Shown here: positions 17,401-25,558 of the stretch, piece after piece
Layout: each line of letters begins with the position of its first letter
Numbering within the stretch: the stretch's first letter is position 1
From: Burkholderia aenigmatica
GTDB taxonomy: Bacteria; Pseudomonadota; Gammaproteobacteria; Burkholderiales; Burkholderiaceae
DNA: 56,876 nucleotides
Assembly: GCF_902499175.1 (NCBI RefSeq)
Contig: NZ_CABVQC010000063.1
Span: forward strand, 1-56,876
Direction: 5' to 3'
Notes under the pieces: generated by a model
What the model was told of the DNA's origin: nothing
What the model saw: only the letters and a program-made list of their open reading frames with translations
The model's database searches: none
Program-made: the position numbers and the translations under genes

Positions 17401-18144
17401 CATGCCGGCAGCCTGCGCGTGCTGGTGGTGGACGATCATGGCGTCAACCGCCTGCTGCTGTGCCAGCAACTCGCGTTCCTCGGCCATCAGGCCATCGCCG
17501 CCAAGGACGGGCGCCAGGCCCTGCGGGCATGGCGTGCCGACCCGTTCGACATCGTCGTCACCGACCGTCACATGCCCGGCATGAACGGCTCGGCCCTGGC
17601 GCGTGCGATCCGCCGCGAGGAAGCCGGGCGCGCGCTTGCACCCTGCCTGATCCTGGGCCTGACTGCGGACGCGCGCAAGGACGAGATCGCCGACAGCCTC
17701 GCGGCCGGCATGGATGACTGCCTGATCAAGCCGGTTGGCCTCGATGACCTCGACAAGGCACTGCGCGCCCGGCGGCCCGGCGCGGAAGACGCGAATCGCA
17801 CGGTTGCCGAGCTGATGCAGATGTCCGACGGCAATCCGGAGATGACGCGCCGGCTGATCGACGAGATGCTGCGGGCCAACGCCCAGGATCGGGCGTCGCT
17901 GGCGGTACTCGGCGACGCCCTCGACCTACCGGGGCTCGCCATCGTCGCGCATCGCCTCAAAGGCGCCGCCGAGATACTGAAGGCCGACGCGCTGGCGAAC
18001 TCATGCTCGCAGTTGCGTGTCGCGTGTCGCGTGCCCGGGGTGTCGGCCCTGCACGTGCGCGTCGCCGTCGCGGCGGTCCGGACGCAGATCGACATCCTCG
18101 ACGATGTGCTCGGGCAACTCCGGTCAACCCTGCCCGTTATCTGA
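14488..18144 (+). CDS. BvgS/EvgS-like hybrid sensor histidine kinase
   Basis: 1218 aa, a full-length unorthodox kinase. After an N-terminal hydrophobic segment come two periplasmic Venus-flytrap (SBP_bac_3) domains (about 60-290 and 305-525), a membrane helix (about 540-560), a PAS domain (about 580-690), a phospho-acceptor domain with His729 in MSHEIRTP, an ATPase domain (N-box NLVSNAVKF, later GAGLGLAI), a receiver with Asp1026 in VVTDRHMPGMNG and an HPt domain with His1155 in AHRLKGAAE. All relay residues are present. It should pass phosphate to a NarL-type regulator, most plausibly the convergent one at 18175-18798. It resembles CblS/CblT, the sensors of the cable pilus locus. The start at 14488 has only a weak ribosome site. 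Confidence 0.9.
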   Translation: MSTFRAPLLRVLLACVLAMLTTDAWTQRADGVQKPLDSQLQLESPAVPLSARDRDWLREKHTLAIGVTAPGVPPLDMLHGTEFEGVTADVIALMRQQLGVDAEIRVFPDREQALHALEGGRIDLLASTSRADLPRRSLVVSRPYASDQPSLFRRQGDDRRLPADMAGLTVAMPQDYLRDLSTMLHARHPRARFVRYPSRDQAMAALAFGNADLYLGDPLSASLLINRSFFNYVRFERFYSPAPGGFGFGFAMRRDGTPLARIVDAAIASLGQTRLDRIAKRWTGESVILPGERVSLDTHEQRWAMRHPVVRVMVNDDFAPIAFFDAGGHFNGVVADLLQLISLRTGLRFKVERAGSFDSLTRSLTADQADLTVLVPSIEREDRLRFTRSFLATSFVLIARTSAPVTADTLADMPGKRVAIAKGHIAAERVRARYPKARITETSTGLDALRMVADGKADAAVLSLITARYYIARLYEGKLSVSGMIADDSAPLTFAMRRGDTELQSILNKALQTYAPYELQAIANRWRPNAAMTGQTWRDYRQTIVAIVASAVALMTLFAVWVANLRRQIRQRLRAERALSDQLQFMRTFTDGLPDPVYVRDTEGRLLSFNRRYEAVLGITAHDALGKTAAALPAGLFEAAPDVQACYLRAIAEDKPLRRELAVNLRGEQRWIDHWVQPFRDASGAMKGVVCGWQDITRQRHIIDELMTARSQADQASRAKTTFLATMSHEIRTPMSAVIGTLELALRHARNGVFDYAAIETAHTAANGLLTLISDILDIVRIESGHLSLTPTRAKLRDLAESVARVFEGPARQNGIALALEMDSSLNADVLVDPMRFKQILSNLVSNAVKFTERGFVRIRLGGTPAGLEQMRVSLSVEDSGIGIAAADQRNLFRPFSQVNPSRKTGAQVSGAGLGLAICQSLCEMMGGTLALRSAEGKGTRVDVTLMLNVLPPSHGADSDAGAVIASPIQSHAGSLRVLVVDDHGVNRLLLCQQLAFLGHQAIAAKDGRQALRAWRADPFDIVVTDRHMPGMNGSALARAIRREEAGRALAPCLILGLTADARKDEIADSLAAGMDDCLIKPVGLDDLDKALRARRPGAEDANRTVAELMQMSDGNPEMTRRLIDEMLRANAQDRASLAVLGDALDLPGLAIVAHRLKGAAEILKADALANSCSQLRVACRVPGVSALHVRVAVAAVRTQIDILDDVLGQLRSTLPVI

Positions 18145-18174
18145 CGCGGCGAGCGTCCCGACGGCGCCAAGCGA

Positions 18175-18798
18175 TCAGGCGATGCCGTTGCGCTTCGCGA
18201 ATTCGACGAGGGCGACGAAGTTCGGTACGTTGAGCTTGCTCATCAGGCGCACGCGATAGGTGCTCACGGTCTTGTGGCTGAGCATCAGGTCCTTGGCGAT
18301 CTCCTGGTTGCGCATGCCGCGAGCGAGCATGCGCAGCACGGAGACCTCGCGATCGGTCAGGCCGGCCAGCACATGTTCTTCGCTGGCACTGACGCCGCTC
18401 TCCTGCAGTTGAAGCAGCGTGCTTTCCGGGAAATAGGTATAGCCCGACAGGACGGCGCGGGCCGCGCCGACCATTTCGGCCAGGTTATCGTCCTTGCAGA
18501 CAAAACCGGCTGCACCCGCCTGCAGGCAGCGCATCGCGTTGTAAGCATTGCTCGACGTAAGAACGAGAATCTTGACGTTTTGTCCGGTGGCTTTCAGGTG
18601 CGAGATCACCGCGAAGCCGTCGATCTTCGGGATCGCGAGGTCGAGGATCAGCAGGTCGGGGGCGTGCTCGCGCACCGCCTGGATGCAGGCGGTGCCGCTG
18701 TCGCATTCGGCAACGACGCTGTACCCCTCCTTCTCGAGCATCAGACGCACGCCGAGGCGGACCACCGGATGATCGTCAACGATAATGATTCGGCTCAT
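18175..18798 (-). CDS. NarL/FixJ-family response regulator (BvgA/EvgA/CblR-like)
   Basis: 207 aa. The receiver domain (1-120) has the acidic pocket VDDH, phospho-acceptor Asp53 in LLILDLAIP, a switch threonine in LVLTSSN and the conserved lysine in FVCKDD. The C-terminal LuxR-type helix-turn-helix (about 142-200) includes LTDREVSVLRMLARG and NQEIAKDLMLSHKTVSTYR. AAGGAG precedes the ATG. It lies between the two hybrid kinases, converging on the first and in the same direction as, and downstream of, the second, so both kinases could feed it. The obvious target is the pilus operon, as CblR activates cable pili; that link is inferred. Confidence 0.88.
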   Translation of the reverse strand: MSRIIIVDDHPVVRLGVRLMLEKEGYSVVAECDSGTACIQAVREHAPDLLILDLAIPKIDGFAVISHLKATGQNVKILVLTSSNAYNAMRCLQAGAAGFVCKDDNLAEMVGAARAVLSGYTYFPESTLLQLQESGVSASEEHVLAGLTDREVSVLRMLARGMRNQEIAKDLMLSHKTVSTYRVRLMSKLNVPNFVALVEFAKRNGIA

Positions 18799-18900
18799 TT
18801 TTTTGGACTCCTTCGTATATTCTTAACTGTGCGAACAGCACCATGGCCAACCCGTTTTCCCTGCCGCTCGGCACACGAGACTTTGCCCCCGGCTCCACTT

Positions 18901-21900
18901 CTACAAGTGCATCACCGCCGACTCGATTCGCACGACCAGCGTCCGCAGTGCCTGATTGCCGGCCAGCGGTGAGCCGTCGGCCAGCGCCTCCTGCTGTCTG
19001 CTGCAGGCGTTTGCGAGCACCTGGCCGCCAACCACCGACAGCCCGCCATGCATACGATGCAGCAGGGCTCGCACTTGCACCGGATCGTCGCGGTGAATAG
19101 AAGCTCGAACGGCATCGAGGTCTTCGCGCATCGTAGACACGAATACCTCGCGCATGAGTGCCGGCACCTTCAGCCCGTCGGCGGACGGTGCATGAACGGC
19201 GCGCACGTCCGGCGCGTACCCGCCCTTGCGTTGCACGCAGCCGCGCTCGATCGCGTTCGTCGTTTCCGGCCGTACAGCGATTACCGAGCCATTTGCGCGT
19301 GCCACCTTGCACAATTTTTCGTGCAGCGTCTGCAAACGCATCGGCTTGGTCAGCCACGCGTTCATGCCCGCGGCGAGGCAGCGCTCGCCCTCGTCGCGCA
19401 TGGCGTTGGCGGTCACGCCGATGATGGGCAGCGCGGCATCCTGCTCGCGCAAGGCGCTCGCGAGTCGATAGCCATCCAGCACCGGCATGTTTACGTCGGT
19501 GAGCACCACGTCGCACGGGCTGGATCGCTGAGCGTGCAACGCCTCTTCGCCGTTGGCCGCCACCGTTACCGTGCAGCCCAGTTGCTCGAGCTGGGCCGTC
19601 AGCAGCATGCGGTTGATCGGATTGTCCTCGGCTACCAGCACACGCAGGCCGAGCGGTTGCCACGCCGGCGCAGGCACATCGTCTTCGTCGGCCGACCAGG
19701 CACTGCCCGCGGCCACGGCCAGTGCCTCCAGCACGCCCGCCCGGCAGTGCAGGTTGACCTGCCAGCCCTCGGCGCACGGCTGCGGCCGGAGTGCCGCGTC
19801 ATGTCTGGCCTGCACGCGAACGCCCCGCCACGTCATCGGCGGCAGCCATTCGGGCAGCAGCTCCAGCAGCAGGTCCGTATCGTCCGCTGCCCCGTCTCCT
19901 GCGCCCGGCGGCACGGCAACGGCATGCCCGCCCTGCTTCGCGAGCCAGCGGCAAACGCTATCGGTCAGCTCCGGCGTGGGGGCGCGCACGTAGATGGTCT
20001 GGCCGGGCGACGGCGTCCCGGCGGGCGCCGTGTCCGCCAGCGGCAGGTCCAGCGTGACGCTGAAATTGAACTGGCTGCCGAGGCCGGGCACGCTGGCCAC
20101 GTCGAGCGCGCCGCCCATCAACCGGCACAGGCGCCAGCAGATCGACAGTCCGAGCCCCGTGCCGCCGACCTGCGGGCGACCGTCCTCGACCTGATAGAAC
20201 GGCTCGAACAGCCGCGCCTGTTGCGCCTTCGACATGCCGGCGCCGGTGTCCACCACCTCCCATTGCAATCGGACCTCGCGCTTCGCGTCGCCTGCATCGT
20301 CGTGTACCCGGCGCAGACGCAGCACCACACGACCGGCGCTGGTGAACTTGATCGCGTTACCGACAAGGTTGCCGAGGATCTGGCGAATACGCGTGCTGTC
20401 GCCGATCACCCGTGCCGGCACGTCGGTATCGATGCAGCCGTACAGCTGCAGACCCTTCTCGTGCGCCCTGGCCGCGTAGCTGCGCAAGGTTTCGTCCGCC
20501 ACGTCTTGCGGACAAAAGGCCTCGGCTTCGAGCGGCATCTGGTCGGCCTCGATCTTGGAGATGTCGAGGATGTCGCTGATCAACTGCAGCAGGATGTCGG
20601 CCGAGTGACCGATGGTCCGGACGTAACCTTGCTGGCATACATTCAGCTGCGTCAGGCCGAGCAGCTCGAGCGTGCTGACCACACCGTACAGCGGGGTACG
20701 GATCTCGTGGCTCATGGTCGCAAGAAAGCGGCTCTTCGCCTCGTTGGCGGCGTCCGCCGCCGCGCTGGCGCGCCGCAGCGCGGACTCCGCCACGCGGTGG
20801 GCGGTGATGTCGTGGAACGCGCAGAGCAGCACGCTGGCGCCCTGGTATTGCGTGGGCGCGTAACGCGCGTGCAGGAACAACGGACCGACGACCGCGCAGG
20901 CCTCGCCGGAAACCGGTTCGCCGTCCTCGAACATGTGCCAGTGGCGCGTCAGGGTCCTGATGTCGTCGGGGCCGCCCAGCCATTCGGTCGCCAGCGCATT
21001 TTGCGTGACGACCTTGCGCCCCCCGTCGCCAAGCACGCACAACGCAACCGGGGCGGTCTGGATGATGGCGTGATTGAAGGCATGGCTTTCCTGCAGTGCC
21101 TGATGCGCGTCGCTGGCCGGCGTGACGACGTGCTGACGGTACCAGCGCGTGAGGAGCCAGCCCGATCCGAGGACGGTCAGCAGCGCCAGCAGCAGCTTGG
21201 CGAGGGACCAGTACCCGTCCAGGATCAGTTGCTGATACGGGATGTGATAGACCGCCTGCCAGCCCCGTCCGGTGCCGCCGGTGCGCTTGACGATGAGCCC
21301 ATCGGCCAGCAGATGGATGCCGTTCGCATACTGCCGGACGTGTTCGCCGTCGCCCAACAGGGCCTGGCCGTCGGGACCGGCCAGATCGATCGATGGAACG
21401 GCCGTCACGCCCAGCTCCCGGCCGATACTCTCCAGATCCAGCACGACCGCCGCGACGATGCGACGCGGCGAGTCGTCTTGCCACCACATGCTCTCCGGCA
21501 CGGTATCGTAGACGTACGCCAGCAGTTTCGGCGTCGTGCCGCGGACGAAGTCGCCGCCTTTGCGCCAGTGGACCTCCGGCATGCCGGGCGCCGGCGGATC
21601 GTCGTGCAACCGATCGCGGACGCCCTTGAGCACGCGCAGCATGCCTTCGCGCGCCGGGATCGGCTGGTTCGGCCGGGCATCCATGGCCGGCACCGCCATG
21701 CCGGCCGGGCTGTCCAGGTCGATCATCAGCATCTGCGGGGCGGGGTATCGAGAACCGCTCCAGAAGCCCGAGTAGAAGCTGGTCGACAGCACGCCGAGCT
21801 GGAATTGCCGCGCGCGCGCCTCGGATGTCAACGGTACGGAAGGGCCGCCGGGCAGCGCCAGCGCGAACTTTTGCGAAAAGACGAACTGCTGCCCCTCATA

Positions 21901-22227
21901 GACATCCACGTCGCCGTGGGGCATGACCTGAAGCAAGGCCAGGTCCACGCGCGGCTGCCGGCGCTCCGTCTGCGAGGCCGATTGCGGCGCCGGCTTGGTG
22001 GCACGGACGTACTGGAGCAGAAAGCGCTCATGCTCGACGATATTCCCGATGAGCCGCTCGAAGTGGCGATCGATCTTCGCCTGCTCCACCTGCAACACGC
22101 GGGATACGGCCCAATAGGTCGTGCCGAGGAAAAAGAACGCGAGGACGATGACGACCAGCAGGCCGACGTTCAGCCGCTGCGCGCTCTGCGCCAGTTTCTG
22201 GACATTGGTACTTCGATTACTTTCCAT
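18901..22227 (-). CDS. hybrid sensor histidine kinase with receiver and HPt domains
   Basis: 1108 aa. A membrane helix near residues 20-42 (LLVVIVLAFFFLGTTYW), a ~300-residue periplasmic region, a second helix near 348-366, a PAS-like linker, then the kinase core: His507 in MSHEIRTPLYG, N-box NLVGNAIKF and GTGLGLSI. A degenerate receiver-like segment follows, then a complete receiver with Asp911 in VLTDVNMPVLDG and an HPt domain with His1060 in RMHGGLSVVGG. The periplasmic domain resembles those of RcsC/CblT-type sensors but I cannot name its ligand. ATG at 22227 has GAGGCG upstream. About 100 bases separate it from the response regulator, so the two form an operon, as cblT-cblR do. Confidence 0.88.
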   Translation of the reverse strand: MESNRSTNVQKLAQSAQRLNVGLLVVIVLAFFFLGTTYWAVSRVLQVEQAKIDRHFERLIGNIVEHERFLLQYVRATKPAPQSASQTERRQPRVDLALLQVMPHGDVDVYEGQQFVFSQKFALALPGGPSVPLTSEARARQFQLGVLSTSFYSGFWSGSRYPAPQMLMIDLDSPAGMAVPAMDARPNQPIPAREGMLRVLKGVRDRLHDDPPAPGMPEVHWRKGGDFVRGTTPKLLAYVYDTVPESMWWQDDSPRRIVAAVVLDLESIGRELGVTAVPSIDLAGPDGQALLGDGEHVRQYANGIHLLADGLIVKRTGGTGRGWQAVYHIPYQQLILDGYWSLAKLLLALLTVLGSGWLLTRWYRQHVVTPASDAHQALQESHAFNHAIIQTAPVALCVLGDGGRKVVTQNALATEWLGGPDDIRTLTRHWHMFEDGEPVSGEACAVVGPLFLHARYAPTQYQGASVLLCAFHDITAHRVAESALRRASAAADAANEAKSRFLATMSHEIRTPLYGVVSTLELLGLTQLNVCQQGYVRTIGHSADILLQLISDILDISKIEADQMPLEAEAFCPQDVADETLRSYAARAHEKGLQLYGCIDTDVPARVIGDSTRIRQILGNLVGNAIKFTSAGRVVLRLRRVHDDAGDAKREVRLQWEVVDTGAGMSKAQQARLFEPFYQVEDGRPQVGGTGLGLSICWRLCRLMGGALDVASVPGLGSQFNFSVTLDLPLADTAPAGTPSPGQTIYVRAPTPELTDSVCRWLAKQGGHAVAVPPGAGDGAADDTDLLLELLPEWLPPMTWRGVRVQARHDAALRPQPCAEGWQVNLHCRAGVLEALAVAAGSAWSADEDDVPAPAWQPLGLRVLVAEDNPINRMLLTAQLEQLGCTVTVAANGEEALHAQRSSPCDVVLTDVNMPVLDGYRLASALREQDAALPIIGVTANAMRDEGERCLAAGMNAWLTKPMRLQTLHEKLCKVARANGSVIAVRPETTNAIERGCVQRKGGYAPDVRAVHAPSADGLKVPALMREVFVSTMREDLDAVRASIHRDDPVQVRALLHRMHGGLSVVGGQVLANACSRQQEALADGSPLAGNQALRTLVVRIESAVMHL

Positions 22228-22924
22228 GGGCAACGCCTCTGATCACGCGCCCTTTCGCCCGTAAATTCATCACAACAAGCCGCATTGTAACATTTCTGAA
22301 AGGTTCGTGATCCGCAGTCAGGCCATGCGTTCGTGACTCGCGAGAACAGTCTCGTGTCTCCAGGCACACGAGGTTGACGTGGCGGCCACCGATGACCGGG
22401 TGCCGGCAACCGTGCCATCACGTACGCAGTTCACGACCCGGCGCTCGTACGTGAGTACCTTGTTCTGCGGCTTCAGGGCATGGCCGATCGCGAACCGGGC
22501 AAATCGCGGCGGTTGCAAGCCGGTTGCTCGATGAGCCATCGGTTCGTTCGCGATGCCGTCGCCTCGCGGCGACGCCACGCCCAAGGTCGGGAGTGGAGGT
22601 GTTCGTAGACGATTCAGGCAGGCCAGCGAATTGTCGGCGGCACGGAATGTCTGCGGCATCCATGCCGATTCGCTGCACTCACGCTTCTGCGCTCCAACCC
22701 GTTTGAAGGTCCACGCCAAAGAATATTGATTGAATGATCAGTGGATCGCGATTCCGGGTCAATGAGACGGATCCTGGTGCAAGCGGGAAATATCTCAATT
22801 TCGCCGGAACAAGTCTGATGGCGGCTCGTTGGGTCTGGACGGTTCAGTTAACGTCAGCTCGAAAAACAAGGCGTTCTTGGCAATTCCACCGACTGTTTAT
22901 GCAAGCGTTCCTCACTACGCGCCA
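22228..22924. other. long intergenic region
   Basis: No intact gene. The first part should hold the promoter of the hybrid kinase. From about 22730 codon-like sequence begins that leads into the aldehyde dehydrogenase relic. Confidence 0.4.
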
Positions 22925-23038
22925 CGCCGCTTCCACGAGATCGTGCCCGCACTGCACGTCAGCAACATGGTCGTCATCAAGCCGTCGGAGTACGCCAGCA
23001 TCGGCACGCTGAAAGTGGTGCGCCTGACGAACGAGGTA
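22925..23038 (+). pseudogene. aldehyde dehydrogenase fragment
   Basis: About 38 codons match one internal segment of aldehyde dehydrogenases: IVPALHVSNMVVIKPSEYAS corresponds to the 'PALAxGNxVVxKPSExxP' cofactor-binding stretch, followed by a helix ending VRLTNEV. The frame extends a little on both sides (22829-23116) but loses similarity at once, and neither the catalytic Cys nor Glu region is present. It is a decayed relic, perhaps of the gene once controlled by the adjacent MarR-type system. Confidence 0.5.
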
Positions 23039-23091
23039 CCGTGGCTCACGACTGCCGGCCGTGAGATGGTTGACGGCGGAACCCGTCTCAG

Positions 23092-23113
23092 AATAGTATG
23101 CGCGCATACTATT
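23092..23113. promoter_or_regulatory. perfect 22-bp palindrome, probable MarR operator
   Basis: AATAGTATGCG followed by its exact complement, ending 19 bases before the SRPBCC start codon, so binding would block the promoter or ribosome access. A MarR-family gene is second in the same operon, and MarR dimers bind palindromes of about this size. Autoregulation is the natural reading, though not shown. Confidence 0.7.
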
Positions 23114-23132
23114 TAGAAAAAAAGGAGCGGGC

Positions 23133-23555
23133 ATGTGGACAGTTGAGGTTACAGGCGAATGTGCCGCGACACCGGCACGGGTCTTCAGCGTTCTGGCGGA
23201 GCCGGAGAAGTGGTCGGAGTGGAACGAAGGTGTCCTGAGAATCGAGATGCACGGGGCGTTTCAGGCAGGCACGACTGCTGTGATGGTTCTGCCGGACTCG
23301 ACGAGGTTGCCGTTCCGCTTCGCGTGGGTTGAGGCTGACAAGGGCTTCGAGGATGTCACCGAAGTACCTGACGCTGGCGTGGTTGTTCGCGTTCGTCACG
23401 AACTGTCGCCGACCGAGCGCGGCACGAAGATCACATATCGCTGCGAAGTCGATGGACCCGAGCCGGTAGCCGGGACGGTGGGTGCGGCTGTCACTGCTGA
23501 CTTCGCAGACGTGATCGCTGCCCTTGGTTTGCGGGCGGAGCAGCTGGGTGAGTGA
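23133..23555 (+). CDS. SRPBCC (START-like) family protein
   Basis: 140 aa, the size of single-domain polyketide-cyclase-like SRPBCC proteins, which hold a hydrophobic ligand in a helix-grip fold. The opening strand MWTVEVTGECAATPARVFS, the EKWSEWNEG turn, a mid-protein FRFAWVEAD strand and a long C-terminal helix (FADVIAALGL) fit that fold. AGGAG precedes the ATG. The gene for a MarR-type regulator begins within its last codons, so the two are co-translated; the SRPBCC protein may bind or modify the compound sensed by the regulator. The compound is unknown. Confidence 0.8.
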   Translation: MWTVEVTGECAATPARVFSVLAEPEKWSEWNEGVLRIEMHGAFQAGTTAVMVLPDSTRLPFRFAWVEADKGFEDVTEVPDAGVVVRVRHELSPTERGTKITYRCEVDGPEPVAGTVGAAVTADFADVIAALGLRAEQLGE

Positions 23556-23979
23556 ATCCCTTCACCCTGGCGAAAGTCCCGGACTTCTGCTATGGCGAGC
23601 GACGCTGGGCTGGCAGCGTCGTATTACTGCAGCGCTGAGGCCGTTGGGGCTGACGCACGTTCAATTCGTCCTGCTGACCAGTACCTGGTGGATTACACGC
23701 GTTGCCGGGGAGACGCCAAGTCAGCGCCGCATTGCCGAGCACGCCAATACCGACCCGATGATGACCTCGCAGGTCCTCCGCGTACTCGCCGAGCGGGCGC
23801 TGCTGACGCGAACGCCTGATCCATCTGATTCGCGAGCGCAGATCATCGACATCACGCCCGCGGGCGCAGACCTCGCCGTTCGGGCGGTGAAGGTTGTCGA
23901 AGATGCAGATCGTGCCTTCTTTGAAGTCGTTGAGGACCAAGAGGCGCTGATAGCCGTGCTAAAAGCGCTGGGTCGATGA
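23548..23979 (+). CDS. MarR-family transcriptional regulator
   Basis: 143 aa winged helix-turn-helix protein. The dimerisation helix (LLLWRATLGWQRRITAAL), the recognition region (SQRRIAEHANTDPMMTSQVL) and the wing (LLTRTPDPSDSRAQIIDIT) are all clear; D-x-R in the wing is a MarR hallmark. I chose GTG at 23548 because CGGAG lies seven bases upstream and the overlap with the preceding gene is short; an earlier in-frame start at 23524 lacks this. It most likely represses its own operon through the palindrome at 23092-23113. Confidence 0.85.
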   Translation: MSESLHPGESPGLLLWRATLGWQRRITAALRPLGLTHVQFVLLTSTWWITRVAGETPSQRRIAEHANTDPMMTSQVLRVLAERALLTRTPDPSDSRAQIIDITPAGADLAVRAVKVVEDADRAFFEVVEDQEALIAVLKALGR

Positions 23980-24228
23980 TTCATGCCAATGCGGCGTTTT
24001 GGCCTCGTACCGCTAAACGTCCTTTATTTACGGTTTTCTCAAGCGCCCCCTTACGCACCTCGACTTTGCGCCGGCCCGATTGCACGCCAAATCACGTCGA
24101 ACCGCTCGCACCATGTGCGACGACGGCTGGGCGCATCCGCATCCCTGCATCGAGAGATCGCCTGTCGTGAATCGATGCGCATGCCGCGGCGCGAACGCGC
24201 CGGTCTCTTCCGGCTAATGCACGATGCG

Positions 24229-25410
24229 TCAGTGCGGCCCGCCGTGCTTGAGTCCCGCTGCATCGAGCTGCCTGAGCTTCGCGTACAGCGTGGTGCGCGA
24301 AATACCCAGCTGCCGCGCGGCGGCCGACACATTGCCGTCGTGCTCGTCGAGCGCCCGGCGGATTGCATCGAGTGACTGCTCGTGCAGGCTGGCCTGCGGA
24401 CTCGCAGCCGGCGTCGTGCTGCAGACGTCGGCTGCGTATTCGAGCGTATCGGACTGGCGCGGCGTCGTCGCCCGATCGAGCGGCGCGCGCACGGTGCGCA
24501 CCCAAACGTGACTGCCGTCGTCGCGCGCGATCCGCTGCGGCGTGCGCGACGGTGTCAGCAAACGACGCTGTTGCGCAGGCGTCGCGCCGGGGAACAACTG
24601 CCGAACCTCGCACGCGCCGATCGGCCCGGACGGCGCGAGATCGAGCATCTGGCGCGCCAGGCGGCTCACCGCGCGCACGCAGCCTGTTTCGTCGAGCGCG
24701 ACGACGCCGGCGAGCGGCGTGCCGAGCCAGCGCGGATCGTATTGCACCTGCAGCAGATGGCAGTCGCGCAGCATCGCATACAGCCGCTGCTCGGCGGACA
24801 GCGCCGCATGGCGGAACTGTTCATGCAGCTGCACGACGTTGCGCCGCCCGATGCCGGTGATGTCGAGCGCACCGATCACCTCGCCGTCGAAGCCGACCAG
24901 CGGCACCGCGAGACAGAAGACCCGCGAAAGTTCGTCAAGATAGTGCTGGGCGCCCGCGACGACCGCCTCCGCACCGTCGTGAATCACGCAGCTCGGCGCG
25001 GTCGTGCCGATGTTCGGCTCGACGATCCGGCGCCCGGCAACGATCGGCGTCAGCAGCGCTTCGTCGCAATGCGGGCTGCGTCGCACATGGACGACCGTGC
25101 CGTGCGGATCGACGCAGAAGATCGTCCAGTCGCTGCCGCCGAACGCGGCCCACAGCGATTCGATTTCCTGCGCGACGCAGCGGTACAGCCGCCGGCCGGC
25201 GCGCGAGTCATCGAGCTCGCCGAGCATTTCGTAGTGGGCGGTTTGCCACGGCAGGAGCCCGGCGTCACGCGAACGCAGCCACGAGCGCGCGACGCTGGCC
25301 GGCAACGCCGTCTCCGGCAGCGGCTCACCCGCCGCGAAGCGGGCGCGGAGCCGGTCGAGATCGACGGGCCGTGAAAGGGAGTCGGAGGCCATCTTCACGC
25401 TGCGTTCCAT
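24229..25410 (-). CDS. AcoR-like transcriptional regulator without an AAA+ domain
   Basis: 393 aa. The N-terminal part matches AcoR-type activators: WLRSRDAGLLPW near the start, a GAF domain (about 60-215, with NIGTTAPSCVIHDG and VPLVGFDGEVIGALDITG) and a PAS-like segment (about 230-330). A Fis-type helix-turn-helix closes the protein (RALDEHDGNVSAAARQLGIS, then RTTLYAKLRQL). The usual ~240-residue sigma-54 ATPase module (GAFTGA motif, Walker A) is missing, so it cannot activate sigma-54 promoters in the classical way. The start is uncertain (25410 or 25392). It lies downstream of the alcohol and aldehyde dehydrogenase genes and probably controls them in response to an aromatic alcohol or aldehyde. 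Confidence 0.82.
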   Translation of the reverse strand: MERSVKMASDSLSRPVDLDRLRARFAAGEPLPETALPASVARSWLRSRDAGLLPWQTAHYEMLGELDDSRAGRRLYRCVAQEIESLWAAFGGSDWTIFCVDPHGTVVHVRRSPHCDEALLTPIVAGRRIVEPNIGTTAPSCVIHDGAEAVVAGAQHYLDELSRVFCLAVPLVGFDGEVIGALDITGIGRRNVVQLHEQFRHAALSAEQRLYAMLRDCHLLQVQYDPRWLGTPLAGVVALDETGCVRAVSRLARQMLDLAPSGPIGACEVRQLFPGATPAQQRRLLTPSRTPQRIARDDGSHVWVRTVRAPLDRATTPRQSDTLEYAADVCSTTPAASPQASLHEQSLDAIRRALDEHDGNVSAAARQLGISRTTLYAKLRQLDAAGLKHGGPH

Positions 25411-25558
25411 ATGGGGTCGAATTTCCGGGCCGGGCGTACCGGCCCGGCGTGTCGCGCGAATTCGCAATATAGCCCAGGGTCCGAAGCAGCGTGTTTTCCA
25501 CGGGGGGGCCACCGCGTGTGGTCGACTCGGGGTCGCCCATGGCGGCGGCACCCCGCGC

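Noticed and set aside
19048..22242. 1064-codon plus-strand frame opposite the second hybrid kinase
   Set aside because: Antisense shadow with no recognisable fold; the minus-strand kinase is complete.
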